64,000 nucleotides of DNA from Chryseobacterium angstadtii (GCF_001045465.1 NZ_LFND01000001.1:434001-498000); one strand, 5' to 3'; shown: positions 52,548-63,266, counted from the stretch's first letter. Numbers and translations are program-made. The notes: generated by a model not told the origin, from the letters alone.

Positions 52548-54694
52548 TATTTTACAATTAGTTTTTCCGTTTGTTTCAGACCTCCGTCCTGAGATTCGAA
52601 CTGTATGATGTAATTGCCCATTGAAAGGCTAGACAGATCATACGCGTTGGCTCCGGCCTTTAATGTTTTGGTTTCTACAAGGCCTCCATTAAAATTATAA
52701 ACCGATAATCTTCCTTTATTATATTCTTCAGGAATAGAAATGGTAAGTGGTGAAGATGTGCTTAAAGGATTCGGATATAATTTGATTTGTTTTTTAGCCA
52801 TTACTTCTTCCTGGCCAACCGCTTTTTGAGCTTTTGAAGACCCTGTTTTCTGAGACCCTGTTGTACAAGGCACATCCGTTCCCCAATTGGAAGCATCAAC
52901 ACCGGTAAGGGTCAACGTAACTCCGTTTCCTGAGGTGTCCTGAACGGATGAACCGCTTCCTTCATTAAATTTCCAATAAGCAGCAAGAGAGGTAGCCGGA
53001 AGTGTCACATTACACATATTCTGACTGATCTCTGTCTGGCTCAGTGCCCGTTTCCATACTCTCATTTCATCTACCTTCCCATTGAAGTTTCTGGAGGTAT
53101 TGTATAAATATCCTACATTGAATGCTCCGTTGGAAACCACATTACCGGTTTGGGACTTGGTGGCATCAAGAACTCCGTTGATATAAATTCTCATATTGGA
53201 ACCATCATAAGTGGCAGCAACATGGTACCAGGTATTTGCATTTAATGCCGTAACGGATGCCAGTTTTTGCTGAACATTGTTAATGCTTAATACAAACTGA
53301 AGTTTGTTATTCGCCAGACTTGCATCGCCCAAACGTAGAAATGCAGAATTACTATCACTCACTTCTGTTCCCATTACGGAAGAAATATAAGGAGATGCGG
53401 ATTTGAAAGAAGAAGGTTTGATCCAGCCTTCAAAAGATAATGCAGAACCGTTCAGATTAAGGTTTCCGGCTGATCCTGACTCACTGCTTCCGTCCAAAGA
53501 TAATGCAGCAGATCCTGAAGGATTTGTAGTTCCTGTTCCGCTGTTGAATCTTGGAGCAAAAATATAGGTACTTTTTACGCTGCAGTTTGTTCTGATCCTC
53601 CAGTCGTATTCTGTATTGGCTGTTAAACCGGATACCGTAACTGAAGTAGAAGAAGTAGCCGTTGCAGCATTGGTCCAGGCAGTCGCGGAAGCCAGTTTAT
53701 AATCTACATCATAGGTATTCGTTCCTACGGCAGACCAATTGAGTTTTACACTTGTTCCAGTAAGGTTACTCGTAAACAATCCGATAGGAGCATCACAGTT
53801 GGTTCCCTGTGTCCATAATTGCAAAGGTGTGCTTAAAACAGTCTGTTCTCCATACAGCGTCTGTGTTCCCGCAGAAAGCTGTGAAGTTTCATTGGTTCCG
53901 TGAAGATCATACCACATAAATACTCCGTACCCACCATTTTTGGTCTGGGTAGCTAAGCTCGTTGTGGTAGAATTGGATGTATTTCCCAACCATACAGCCG
54001 CAGGAGAGATCTGTGCATTGGTAAGAGGCGGAACATTAGGGGCAGAAAAAGTTCCGTACGAGGCATTCCAGCTGTGATTCACATAATCGCCCACTCTAAG
54101 CCCGTTCCATGAAAGTCTTGAAGCGGCAGGACCATAATAATAGAAGGTAATCATTTTATTCGGCAGCAGGGCTTTTAATTCCTGTACAAGCATCACAAAA
54201 GAGCTTGCGTTGGGCTGTCCTGTACCGTTTTGTCCATAATCAGAATACTCATCATCAAAGTCGATCCCATCAAGACCATACGTATTTACAGTGTGTGCCA
54301 GCTGCTGGGCAAAATCTCTGGCTGATTCGCGGGTAGGAAAATTACAGAGACCTGCTCCCTGGTGATTTCCCAGAATGGTTAATACCACTTTCATTCCTTT
54401 GTCCTGAAGCGGTTTTATGTAGGTACTTGCATTGGTCAGTACTTTCGTAACGTTATTATTACAGTACAGATAAGGTCTTCCGCGGGATGTGTCGTAATTG
54501 ATATTAGCAGCAAAAATATTGACCACATTGAACAGGTATTTGCCCGAGGTCTGCAGCTTATACGATCCTGCATTCAGGAGGTTGTTGTTGTTTACTTCCA
54601 CATAGCATATCCCCGTAGGGCTAAGCTGCTGGGCATTAAGCACAGGGATTGCATGAATGATCATTAAGATCAACATAGTAATGGTTTTTTTCAT
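52547..54694 (-). CDS. Second EndoF-like GH18 endoglycosidase with LamG and T9SS tail
   Basis: 715 residues, paralogue of the gene downstream. Signal peptide to 21. GH18 domain with DGIDFDDE: Asp142, Asp145, Asp147, catalytic Glu149. One fibronectin III domain (about 305-390), a LamG-like domain (about 395-600, SLDGSSESGSAGNLNLNGSA) and a type IX secretion tail (LYPNPLSTSSPLTI to EKLIVK). It lacks one FN3 repeat that its neighbour has. The two may have different preferences for high-mannose, hybrid or core-modified glycans. Confidence 0.9.
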   Translation of the reverse strand: MKKTITMLILMIIHAIPVLNAQQLSPTGICYVEVNNNNLLNAGSYKLQTSGKYLFNVVNIFAANINYDTSRGRPYLYCNNNVTKVLTNASTYIKPLQDKGMKVVLTILGNHQGAGLCNFPTRESARDFAQQLAHTVNTYGLDGIDFDDEYSDYGQNGTGQPNASSFVMLVQELKALLPNKMITFYYYGPAASRLSWNGLRVGDYVNHSWNASYGTFSAPNVPPLTNAQISPAAVWLGNTSNSTTTSLATQTKNGGYGVFMWYDLHGTNETSQLSAGTQTLYGEQTVLSTPLQLWTQGTNCDAPIGLFTSNLTGTSVKLNWSAVGTNTYDVDYKLASATAWTNAATATSSTSVTVSGLTANTEYDWRIRTNCSVKSTYIFAPRFNSGTGTTNPSGSAALSLDGSSESGSAGNLNLNGSALSFEGWIKPSSFKSASPYISSVMGTEVSDSNSAFLRLGDASLANNKLQFVLSINNVQQKLASVTALNANTWYHVAATYDGSNMRIYINGVLDATKSQTGNVVSNGAFNVGYLYNTSRNFNGKVDEMRVWKRALSQTEISQNMCNVTLPATSLAAYWKFNEGSGSSVQDTSGNGVTLTLTGVDASNWGTDVPCTTGSQKTGSSKAQKAVGQEEVMAKKQIKLYPNPLSTSSPLTISIPEEYNKGRLSVYNFNGGLVETKTLKAGANAYDLSSLSMGNYIIQFESQDGGLKQTEKLIVK

Positions 54695-54774
54695 AATGTT
54701 TTTTTATTAAATGTTGTGTCGGCAGTATCTAAAATCTCATCATAGAAATTTAAAATTATGGGGTAAAATTCAGA

Positions 54775-57099
54775 CTAGAATGCTCCTTCTGTAGACTTCT
54801 CCAGCTCCCTCGCAGATTTCAGGAACTCTTCCACATTCATTTCCTTGAAAAAGAGCAGGCCGTGTGTAGCCCGTAACCGCGGGCTTTCATTATCGTAGAA
54901 GTAAGGTTTCCCTAAAACAAGCTGAACATCCTGCAACTGTTCTACCCAGGTCTGAATAGAAAGGTGACTGAATTTCCCATCGTAACGGTAGCTCGGGAAA
55001 GACGCATCTACCTGGCTCATATAGCTGTTGGTGAAGCTTTCGTCCATCGTACTCATCGCATTAAGCGATACCGGAAAAATATGAGTCACATCTGCCGCAT
55101 TAAACTGATACCAAACATTTCTGTAGCCCCAGATTTTAATATTTGAAAGGTCTTTTTCTTTGCCCCACTCTCTTACCGCTTCAGCAATCGCCTGTAAAAC
55201 TTTATAGTGAGTATCCGGGCCGCTGCCTTCGGGATCAAATGCCAGACTTATGACGGTAGGATCAATATCCCTCAACTGTTTCAGGATGGGAATAACATCT
55301 CTTTCCCGGTTGGGTTTTTCTGTAAAAATAGCTCCGGTATAAAAACCCAGTCTTAAATGATGAACATTTTTGGTCCTTACCCCAAAATGGGCCCAAACCA
55401 GCTCTTCTTCATATTCACGGATCATTCCTTTTAAAGTCTGGATCTTAGGCTCAGGATTCTGGCCGTCATAACTAAAGTTTACGGCAGCGATAATTTCATG
55501 GATCCTTTCTTCCAGATCTTTTTTATTTTTCAGATCCCACAGCTCTACAATATTCCTTACCATTCTGTGCGAAACGGCTCTTGATCTTTCATAAGCATTT
55601 CCGGAGGCAATATTGATCAGGTAATGATAAACGTCTTTATCTTTTTTCTTTTTATAGCCTGCTTCAAAGAAATCCGGGTATTCAAGCATTTCAACTTCTT
55701 CCTTTTGCACAAAAGAAAGGGTATCGTGAAGGATTTTGATTAAAAATTTATTGGTAACCGCCGTAAATCCTGAGGTAAGCACCGAGTAATGGGACTCATT
55801 GGTCTCATTACGCGACTGATAATGAATATAAGGCAGTAGTCCTAAAGAGATATCATCATGATGCGGCCCTGTATGGTAAAAAACTTCATTGCTGAGTCTG
55901 TCTGTCCCTTTTGTGATTTTACCGGTAATAGAATCAATGACAGATTGAACCGTATGCTCTCCCAAATCAGGGATGAGCTTTGTGTACTGATCTTCTCTAA
56001 GATCGTCCAGCGTAATATGTTCCGCATATTTGTTCAGTTTTCGGGTAAGAGACATCACCGCTTTATCTGTCTTTTCCTGAGACCAGCTGCCTGAGCGGTA
56101 ATAATCATCGATATAGTCGCTCAGCATTCCTGCTGCTCCCAAAGTGATGTAGAATCTGCCATTTGGAAGTTCTGCGAGGACAGAGGCAGGATAGAGATTG
56201 GATGGCGGAAGCTCCAGTGCATTTTTTATCATAGGGGCTTTTGCTTCTCCTGCTGCAAAAATAATGGCTACCGCGTCTTTATTGTAGGTAATGGTTTCCA
56301 GGCCAATCGTAATCACGAGTCTTTCCTTTGAAATCTCAATACCTCCCAAGTCTCCTGCTGCTACAGCTTGTGTCTCAAAATTGGTGGAAGTGAGCCGTGT
56401 TGTAGAATACGGATCGGAACCTTTGATATTAAATGCAATATGCCCGTCCGGACCAATTCCTCCAAGAAAAAAGCCAATTCCTCCCAATCCGCGTATCTTC
56501 TGCTCATATTCCGAGCACCAGTTATCAATAAGAAAAATGGATTCTTTCTGCAGTTTTTCCAGAGGGTTCAGCGCTTCCCTGTATCTGAGCTCCAGATTCA
56601 CTTTATTTTCAGGGAAAATCTCTTCAAAGCTTTTGCCTTCCGCCAAAGGAATTTCGTTGGAGTTGATCAGCAGGGCATTTTCTCTTTTCAGCCCGAAGCT
56701 TTCAATATAATATTTGTTTACGTAATGGTAGAAACTATTCGCCTGTGATGACTGTATCGGATAAAACTCATCAATCTGAACAAAGTAAAGATTGGCCAGT
56801 GACGGTTTATCCTGAAAAAACAAACCATGTTTTTTCCTCAGTTCAACAACATTTTCATTTTCCCAGTTTTCAAGGATGTGTTTTGTCCAGAAAATAAAGT
56901 ATTCCGGAGTTTTTCCCGTAGGAAGACTGATCACTCCGGTTGGGTTTTCGTGTACCCATTCCAGGAAGCGCAGTGCGGTAAGCATTCCTAAATTTGGAAA
57001 ATTATCTACAACGATATAGGGAACATTCACCTTATTGTTGCGAGGAACATCATTCAGAAATGATTGTTCTACCGGCGTAAAAGTTTTGTTCTTTTCCAT
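54775..57099 (-). CDS. nagB: Glucosamine-6-phosphate deaminase-like protein fused to a PIG-L/LmbE domain
   Basis: 774 residues in two parts. N-terminal NagB domain (about 25-335): SLPTGKTP (58-65), catalytic base Asp110 in VQIDEFYP, and GGIGPDGHIAFN (213-224) with the Asp/His pair. C-terminal domain from about 400 has HTGPHHDDISLG (His413-His414-Asp415-Asp416), matching the LmbE/PIG-L HxDD zinc site, so a deacetylase-like function is possible. E. coli NagB is 266 residues. The fusion would act on N-acetylglucosamine-derived sugars from the glycan core: deacetylation and then isomerising deamination to fructose-6-phosphate. The division of labour is inference. Confidence 0.85.
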   Translation of the reverse strand: MEKNKTFTPVEQSFLNDVPRNNKVNVPYIVVDNFPNLGMLTALRFLEWVHENPTGVISLPTGKTPEYFIFWTKHILENWENENVVELRKKHGLFFQDKPSLANLYFVQIDEFYPIQSSQANSFYHYVNKYYIESFGLKRENALLINSNEIPLAEGKSFEEIFPENKVNLELRYREALNPLEKLQKESIFLIDNWCSEYEQKIRGLGGIGFFLGGIGPDGHIAFNIKGSDPYSTTRLTSTNFETQAVAAGDLGGIEISKERLVITIGLETITYNKDAVAIIFAAGEAKAPMIKNALELPPSNLYPASVLAELPNGRFYITLGAAGMLSDYIDDYYRSGSWSQEKTDKAVMSLTRKLNKYAEHITLDDLREDQYTKLIPDLGEHTVQSVIDSITGKITKGTDRLSNEVFYHTGPHHDDISLGLLPYIHYQSRNETNESHYSVLTSGFTAVTNKFLIKILHDTLSFVQKEEVEMLEYPDFFEAGYKKKKDKDVYHYLINIASGNAYERSRAVSHRMVRNIVELWDLKNKKDLEERIHEIIAAVNFSYDGQNPEPKIQTLKGMIREYEEELVWAHFGVRTKNVHHLRLGFYTGAIFTEKPNRERDVIPILKQLRDIDPTVISLAFDPEGSGPDTHYKVLQAIAEAVREWGKEKDLSNIKIWGYRNVWYQFNAADVTHIFPVSLNAMSTMDESFTNSYMSQVDASFPSYRYDGKFSHLSIQTWVEQLQDVQLVLGKPYFYDNESPRLRATHGLLFFKEMNVEEFLKSARELEKSTEGAF

Positions 57100-57135
57100 T
57101 ACGTTTTTGTATTTAGTGTTATAAAATCAATAGTC

Positions 57136-58563
57136 CTAAGTCAACAGGTCCGGATTCTTGTTAAAGGTATCCCACAAGAGTTCGCCAAAGAGTGTATTGG
57201 CCCATGCAAACCACTCTCTTGTAAATTTCTTATCGTTGTCTTTGTGGAAGGATTCATGCATAAATCCTGTTCCTCCATGCGTTTTCTGTAAAGTCTCTAT
57301 ACACCATTTGATTTCTTTTCTATCCTGGGTGGTAAGGGCTTTCATAATGATGCTCATCGGCCAGATCATATCAAGACCAATGTGAGGTCCTCCGATTCCT
57401 TCTGCCAGTTTTCCTTTGAAGAAGAACGGGTTATCCTGTGACCAAATATATTTTCTGGTATTTATATAAATGGGATCATCTGCTTTCACCGCCCCCAGAT
57501 AAGGTAATCCCAGTAAACTCGGGCAGTTGGCATCATCCATTAAGTTATAGCTCCCGAATCCGTTGGTTTCAAAAGCGTAGATCTTTCCATATTCAGGGTG
57601 ATCGTAGATTCCGTATTTCTTGATGGCAGCATCTACCTCATCAGCAAGGCTGTTGAGCTGCTGGGCCAATGCTTTTTCATTTTTAATCTGTGCAACCATT
57701 TCTGCTGCCTGACGTAAGCTTACCACCGCAAATAAGTTGGAAGGAATCAGAAAAGCGTAGATGGTAGCATCATCACTCGGACGGAACATAGAATTGATTA
57801 ATCCTACAGGTTTTGTGGGATAGCCGTAGCCTCCCATCGGGATTCCGTCTGTAGCCCAAGCCGTCGTACGCTCGAACTTATAAGGCCCCAGGTTTGTTTT
57901 TCTCTGCTGCTCTATGAAAGTCTGTAAAGTAAGCTTAATTCCTTTCAGCCAGTTGTTATCAAATGGTTTTGTATCTCCGGTGGTTTTCCAGAAATGGTAG
58001 GCGAGACGGATAGGATAACACAATGAATCTATCTCCCATTTTCTCTCATGGATGCCGGGTTTCATATCCGTATGATCATATTCTTTCCATTTGCTTATTT
58101 TATTTTCATCATTATAAAAAGCATTGGCATAAGGATCTTTAAGGATAAATTCTGTTTGTTTATGGATAACTCCTGCGATAAGCTGATGTAATTTTTCGTC
58201 TTTTTTGGAGAACTGCAGATAAGGGAAAACCTGTGCAGAACTGTCACGAAGCCACATGGCATCTATATCTCCAGTAATCACATAGGTATCCGGAGTTCCG
58301 TTGGTTTCTTTATAAAAAACGGTAGTATCTAAAGTATTTGGGAAACAGTTTTCAAAAAGCCATGACAGCTCTTTGTTTTTCACTTTCTTTTTAAAAGCCG
58401 CAATCGCACTTTCTACCGCCTCACTGGTAAAATTTCTTTTATCTTTCGGAACGCGGACAACAGGAAAATCTTCCACACTCAGCGTTTTAGCAAAAACATT
58501 CTGAGTAAACAGTAATCCCGCTCCTGCAAGTGCACTTGTCTTTATAAACTTTCTCCTTTCCAT
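57136..58563 (-). CDS. GH125 exo-alpha-1,6-mannosidase
   Basis: 475 residues. It starts with a twin-arginine signal (ERRKFIKTSALAGAGLLF), so it is exported folded. GH125 is an (alpha/alpha)6 barrel; FRPSDDATIYAFLIPSN holds the general-acid Asp, and HESFHKDNDKKFTREWFAWA the general-base Glu. MWLRDSSAQVFPYL and GGYGYPTKPVGLINSMF are also typical. It removes non-reducing alpha-1,6-mannose after the GH92 enzymes have trimmed the alpha-1,2 and alpha-1,3 units. Between the NagB-like and the second GH92 genes. Confidence 0.92.
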   Translation of the reverse strand: MERRKFIKTSALAGAGLLFTQNVFAKTLSVEDFPVVRVPKDKRNFTSEAVESAIAAFKKKVKNKELSWLFENCFPNTLDTTVFYKETNGTPDTYVITGDIDAMWLRDSSAQVFPYLQFSKKDEKLHQLIAGVIHKQTEFILKDPYANAFYNDENKISKWKEYDHTDMKPGIHERKWEIDSLCYPIRLAYHFWKTTGDTKPFDNNWLKGIKLTLQTFIEQQRKTNLGPYKFERTTAWATDGIPMGGYGYPTKPVGLINSMFRPSDDATIYAFLIPSNLFAVVSLRQAAEMVAQIKNEKALAQQLNSLADEVDAAIKKYGIYDHPEYGKIYAFETNGFGSYNLMDDANCPSLLGLPYLGAVKADDPIYINTRKYIWSQDNPFFFKGKLAEGIGGPHIGLDMIWPMSIIMKALTTQDRKEIKWCIETLQKTHGGTGFMHESFHKDNDKKFTREWFAWANTLFGELLWDTFNKNPDLLT

Positions 58564-58594
58564 TATACTTTTTGTTTCGTTATTTTTTATTGAT

Positions 58595-60835
58595 TTATTT
58601 TACAGGCTTGCTTCCCATTACAAATTTCAGTTCGCCGCCGTTCATAATATCACTGTGATTGATTTCCCAGCTTTTGAATTCCTTCCCGTTCAAAAACATT
58701 TTCTGAACATAGATATTTTTATCAGATATCTTATCGGCAATTACGGTGAATGTTTTTCCGTTCTCCAGCTTCAAAGAAACTTTTGGAAATTGCGGTGCTC
58801 CAATGGCGTAGACAGGTTTCCCCGGCGTCACAGGATAGAATCCTAATGAGGAAAAAATATACCATGCCGACATCTGGCCGCAGTCTTCATTATTCACAAT
58901 ACCATCCGGTTTTGCTGCATACATATTGTCGCGGATGAATTTTACCATATTTTGGGTTTTGTAAGGCGCTCCTGCATAATTGTACAGATAAGGAACATGA
59001 TGTCCCGGCTCGTCGCCAAATCCCAGAGAACCGATAAATCCTGAAATATCCACATGCTGCTCACCAATCATTTTAAGTTCTTCGGTGAAAGTTTTATCAA
59101 GCTTTTCTTCAAAGCCTTTTTTTCCACCATATAAATTCATCATTTCGTCAATCTGGTGAGGAACGAAGAAATCATAGGCCCAGATATTTCCGGAAACCCA
59201 GTGCGGCTGTAGTTTTTTCCAGTCGTTTAAAGGAAAATCCGGGAGAAATTCTCCGTTTTTCTGTCTTGGCCAGAAGTGGTTGTTTTCTTTGTTGAAGGTA
59301 TTGAGAAAGCTCATTGAACGTTTCTTATACACTTCTGCCTCTTCTTTTTTGCCCAGTTTTTCGGCAAGCTGCTGAATACACCAGTCGTCATACGCATATT
59401 CCAGTGTTGCAGAAACAGAAGCTCCGTTTTCTGACGGGGTGTAGCCTAATTTAATATAATCATTAAGACCGCCGCCACCATCGCTGCTGCTCATTTTGTC
59501 CGTTAAAGAAGCGTCTTTCATCGCTGCGAATGCTTTTTCCTGGTCAATTCCCGGCACGCCTTTGGAAATAGCATCCCAGATAACCGATACACTGTGATAG
59601 CCCAACATACAGAAATTATCATATCCGCACAGCTCCCAGATCGGCATGTGATCTTTACGGTCTGTATACCTGCTGATCAGGGAATTGGCAAATTCTTTGG
59701 TATGCTTCTGATCCATAATGGTCAACAGCGGATGGGTTGCTCTGAAACCGTCCCAATATGAATATGTACTGTAGTTCGTAAACCATTTGGTATTCATATT
59801 TTCCTGAGCGGCCACATAATCTCCATTGGTGTCCATATACAGATTAGGAGCAATGAATGTATGGTACACTCCGGTATAGAAAATTTTTCTCTGATCGTCT
59901 GTACCGCCGGTCACCTGAAATCTGCTGATAAGATCTCTCCACGTATTCTGAGCGGTTTCTTTTGCTTTTGCAAAATCTACATTCTTAGCTTCTGCGTCAA
60001 AGTTTTCCTGAGCTCCTTCTGTACTTACCGGAGATAAAGAAACTTTCACTTCAATACTTTCGTTCTCCTGAGTAGAAAACCGTACAAAAGCTTTAGCATC
60101 TTTGGCAAGAGCGATCTTTTCGTTCTCTTTTATCTTCCCTTCGGAGTAGGTTCCGTAAGATTTAAACGGTTTTGAAAATTCCATCACAAAATAAGCGAAT
60201 CTTTTTCCTCCCCAGCCGTTGCTGTAGCAGTAACCTTTGATCTTATTGTTTCCTTCTATACTTACCAACGTATGATAAATATTTCCGAAGATTTTATTTG
60301 TTGGATCTATGATGACATTGGCTTCTTCACTTTTTGGAAAAGTATATTTATGAAAACCAACTCTTGGTGAAGCAGTAAGCTCAGCTTTAATTCCATAACT
60401 GTCCAGCATCACTGAATAATAACCCGGAGAAGCTGTCTCTCTATCATGACTGAATGTAGAGCGGTAGCCAGTTTCCGGCTTTTCTTCTGAACCCGGAAGC
60501 ATCTTTATTTTCCCAACTGTCGGCATGACCAGGATATCTCCAAGATCTGCCCAGCCTGTTCCGCTAAGATGATTATGACTGAATCCCATAATGGTTTTGC
60601 TGCTGTAATGGTAACCGGAACACCAGTCCCAGTCGCCACTTTTTGTATTCTGATCCGGACTGAGCTGGATCATCCCGAAAGGCGTAGTAGCTCCGGGGAA
60701 CGTATGGCCGTGTCCTCCTGTTCCAATGAAAGGATCTACCCATGAAAGGACATCATCCTTCCGTTGCTGGGCATTTCCTACTTGAGAAAACAGGATCATT
60801 GATAAAAATATAAGCAGTTCTTTTTTCATAATCAT
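58595..60835 (-). CDS. GH92 alpha-mannosidase
   Basis: 746 residues with signal peptide (MIMKKELLIFLSMILFSQVGNAQ). N-terminal beta-sandwich starts VDPFIGTGGHGHTFPG; the (alpha/alpha)6 barrel carries the full catalytic set: general acid Glu609 in GFGDEPGHH, and Asp in NNEDCGQMSAWYIFSSLGFYP. In characterised members the calcium-dependent reaction removes alpha-1,2- or alpha-1,3-mannose with inversion. WCSGYH and SHNHLSGTGWADLGD are conserved substrate-binding stretches. It is the canonical GH92 of this locus, unlike the Gln603 form at 46781. Confidence 0.94.
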   Translation of the reverse strand: MIMKKELLIFLSMILFSQVGNAQQRKDDVLSWVDPFIGTGGHGHTFPGATTPFGMIQLSPDQNTKSGDWDWCSGYHYSSKTIMGFSHNHLSGTGWADLGDILVMPTVGKIKMLPGSEEKPETGYRSTFSHDRETASPGYYSVMLDSYGIKAELTASPRVGFHKYTFPKSEEANVIIDPTNKIFGNIYHTLVSIEGNNKIKGYCYSNGWGGKRFAYFVMEFSKPFKSYGTYSEGKIKENEKIALAKDAKAFVRFSTQENESIEVKVSLSPVSTEGAQENFDAEAKNVDFAKAKETAQNTWRDLISRFQVTGGTDDQRKIFYTGVYHTFIAPNLYMDTNGDYVAAQENMNTKWFTNYSTYSYWDGFRATHPLLTIMDQKHTKEFANSLISRYTDRKDHMPIWELCGYDNFCMLGYHSVSVIWDAISKGVPGIDQEKAFAAMKDASLTDKMSSSDGGGGLNDYIKLGYTPSENGASVSATLEYAYDDWCIQQLAEKLGKKEEAEVYKKRSMSFLNTFNKENNHFWPRQKNGEFLPDFPLNDWKKLQPHWVSGNIWAYDFFVPHQIDEMMNLYGGKKGFEEKLDKTFTEELKMIGEQHVDISGFIGSLGFGDEPGHHVPYLYNYAGAPYKTQNMVKFIRDNMYAAKPDGIVNNEDCGQMSAWYIFSSLGFYPVTPGKPVYAIGAPQFPKVSLKLENGKTFTVIADKISDKNIYVQKMFLNGKEFKSWEINHSDIMNGGELKFVMGSKPVK

Positions 60836-60957
60836 AATAAGGAAATCTTAAAAAATCTTCAATATAGCAGTTTATTTAACAATATAAAAACCGTCAGCAT
60901 GATTTCAATAAGCAGAAAAATAAAGTTAATCAACATATTTCTGATCTTTTGATCGGC

Positions 60958-61929
60958 TTAAAGTGAGTTATTCTTCATAAACTCAATAATTTCTGAAATA
61001 TATCCAAACGCAATGGCCACCACAGTATCTGCAGCACCATAATATACCGTAACCTTATCGCCTTCTGAAAGTGCAGCACACGGGAACACTACATTCGGGA
61101 TGTCTCCTGTAAGCTCGTACAATTCCGCAGGAGCGAGCAGGTAAGGTTTTGTTCTGTACAATACTTTAGACGGATCTTCCAGGTCCAGCAATGCTGCTCC
61201 CATAGAATATCTGAATCCTCTGCAGGTATTGATCACACCATGATAAAAAAGAAGCCATCCTTCTTCTGTTTTAATAGGAACGGGTCCTGCTCCTATTTTG
61301 GTACACTGCCAGGCACTGTCTTCAAAAGGTGACACTTTCATTACGCAACGGTGCTCGCCCCAGTATTTCATATCCGGGCTGTAGCTGATATAGATATCTC
61401 CGAAAGGGGTATGTCCGTTATCACTCGGTCTGCTCAGCATGGCATATTTCCCATCAATCTTTTCAGGAAAAAGAACTCCGTTTCTATTGAAAGGCAGGAA
61501 TGCATTTTCGCACTGAAAAAATTCTTTAAAATCGAAAGTATAAGCAATTCCGATGGTAGGTCCATGATATCCGTTGCACCAGGTAATCCAGTAACGGTCT
61601 TCTATAAAAGCAACCCTCGGGTCGTATTTATAATCTGATTCTATCATTTCAGTATTTCCGGCTTGCATATCAATAGGGTCGTGATTGATTTCCCAATTGA
61701 TCCCATCCTTACTGAAGCCTGCAAAAATATTCATCTGCACGGCTTTATTGTCGCAACGGAAAACTCCTGCAAAACCATCTTCAAAAGGAACCACGGCACT
61801 GTTGAAAATGCTGTTGGATGTAGGTATCGCATATCTGTTGATAATCGGGTTTGCAGAGTAACGCCACATGATATCGCGGCTGTCTTCCGGACGATCCTGC
61901 CAAGGGATCTTTGCTGGTTGAAATGTCAT
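60958..61929 (-). CDS. GH130 beta-mannoside phosphorylase
   Basis: 323-residue five-bladed propeller without a signal peptide, so cytosolic or periplasmic depending on pathway. GH130 landmarks: [41 protein letters not shown] with the catalytic Asp, and [10 protein letters not shown] contributing to phosphate binding. In related human-gut loci this family splits beta-1,4-mannosyl-N-acetylglucosamine with phosphate into mannose-1-phosphate and GlcNAc. That fits the core left by the exo-mannosidases. 39 bp from the MFS gene. Confidence 0.92.
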   Translation of the reverse strand: MTFQPAKIPWQDRPEDSRDIMWRYSANPIINRYAIPTSNSIFNSAVVPFEDGFAGVFRCDNKAVQMNIFAGFSKDGINWEINHDPIDMQAGNTEMIESDYKYDPRVAFIEDRYWITWCNGYHGPTIGIAYTFDFKEFFQCENAFLPFNRNGVLFPEKIDGKYAMLSRPSDNGHTPFGDIYISYSPDMKYWGEHRCVMKVSPFEDSAWQCTKIGAGPVPIKTEEGWLLFYHGVINTCRGFRYSMGAALLDLEDPSKVLYRTKPYLLAPAELYELTGDIPNVVFPCAALSEGDKVTVYYGAADTVVAIAFGYISEIIEFMKNNSL

Positions 61930-61967
61930 AAAGTATTTTTACTTTTTTAAAAGGTTTAATAATTGAT

Positions 61968-63266
61968 TTAGTGTTCTTTTAGTTTTTCAGGATAGGAGAA
62001 CGGAACCATTAATGTGACAATAAAAGCAGGGATCGTGGCAATAAGTACCCAGATGAAGAATACTTTATATCCTACCCAATCACTGATCATTCCGCTGAAC
62101 ATTCCGGGAATCATGACACCGAGGTTCATAATACCGGTTGCAAAGGCATAGTGAGCTGTTTTATGTTCTCCCGGGGCAATCTGCTGCATAATGTAGAGCA
62201 TCAGTCCTACAAAGCCGAAACCATAGCCAAAATATTCCACTACAACGGCAACTCCTACCGGAAGCAGTTCTGTCGGCTGAAAATAAGCCAGCAATGCATA
62301 CACTACAAAAGGAATATTAAAGGCAGAGCACAACCAGATCAGAGATTTTTTCAGGCCTCTTCCGGCAATGAAATAACCAGCCAGCACAGATCCTAAAATA
62401 AATGCCGCTGAGCCATAAGTCCCGTAAATAAGACCAATATCTGAGGTAGACAGGCCCAATCCTCCTGAAGTTCTCGGAGCTTTAAAAAACAAAGGGGCAA
62501 TTTTAATGGCGAATCCTTCTGCAAAACGGTACAGGATAATAAAAAGCACGGCCCACATAATATTTTTCTTTTTGAAAAAAGAGGTAATTACTTCCATTAA
62601 TTCCTGACGAACATTTCCAGCTTTCCTGACTTGTTTTTGGTTTGCCTGTTTATGTTCTTTCGGTAAAACAATATAATGATAGACCGCTAAAGCCAAAAAC
62701 AGCAGACCATAAATTCCCATAATGATCATCCATGCATTAACAACGCCTTCTGTTTTTTCTAAAACTCCGGCAAAATAAACCAGAACTCCACTGCTGATGA
62801 TTTTGGCCAGATTGTAGAAAGCTCCCTGCCAGCCAATGTATTTCGCCTGTTCTTTGTTCGTTAAAAAATTAATATACGTACCATCTGCAGCAATATCATG
62901 CGTTGCTCCACAAAATGCAACTACTGCAAAAAGGGCAATGCTATATTTAAAAAAATCGGGCAGAGGCAGCGTTAAAGCGATTAAGGCAAACAAAATTCCT
63001 ATGGCAAACTGAGCGGCAACAACAAAGAACTTTTTGGTCTTATAAATTTCGAGGAAAGGACTCCAGAGAGGTTTCAATGTCCACGAAAACATAATAAGAG
63101 CGGTCCAGAAAGTAATTTTTGAATCTGAAACTCCCATATCCTTATACATAATTCCGGAAACTGCATTTATAGTCACAAAGGGAATTCCCATTGCGAAATA
63201 TAAGGTAGAGATCCAGAAGATTGGTTTTACCGAGCGGGCTTCAGTATTGTTGTTTCCCATATTCAA
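61968..63266 (-). CDS. MFS transporter
   Basis: 432-residue inner-membrane carrier with 12 predicted helices. It opens VKPIFWISTLYFAMGIPFVT, similar to AmpG-type and sugar-phosphate-like MFS proteins; loop motif FCGATHDIAADGTY and KHKxTAHYAFATGIM are typical of the AmpG/peptide-sugar group. Next to GH130, it probably brings the Man-GlcNAc disaccharide or a similar core into the cytosol. No regulatory element seen between it and the GH130 gene. Confidence 0.88.
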   Translation of the reverse strand: MNMGNNNTEARSVKPIFWISTLYFAMGIPFVTINAVSGIMYKDMGVSDSKITFWTALIMFSWTLKPLWSPFLEIYKTKKFFVVAAQFAIGILFALIALTLPLPDFFKYSIALFAVVAFCGATHDIAADGTYINFLTNKEQAKYIGWQGAFYNLAKIISSGVLVYFAGVLEKTEGVVNAWMIIMGIYGLLFLALAVYHYIVLPKEHKQANQKQVRKAGNVRQELMEVITSFFKKKNIMWAVLFIILYRFAEGFAIKIAPLFFKAPRTSGGLGLSTSDIGLIYGTYGSAAFILGSVLAGYFIAGRGLKKSLIWLCSAFNIPFVVYALLAYFQPTELLPVGVAVVVEYFGYGFGFVGLMLYIMQQIAPGEHKTAHYAFATGIMNLGVMIPGMFSGMISDWVGYKVFFIWVLIATIPAFIVTLMVPFSYPEKLKEH

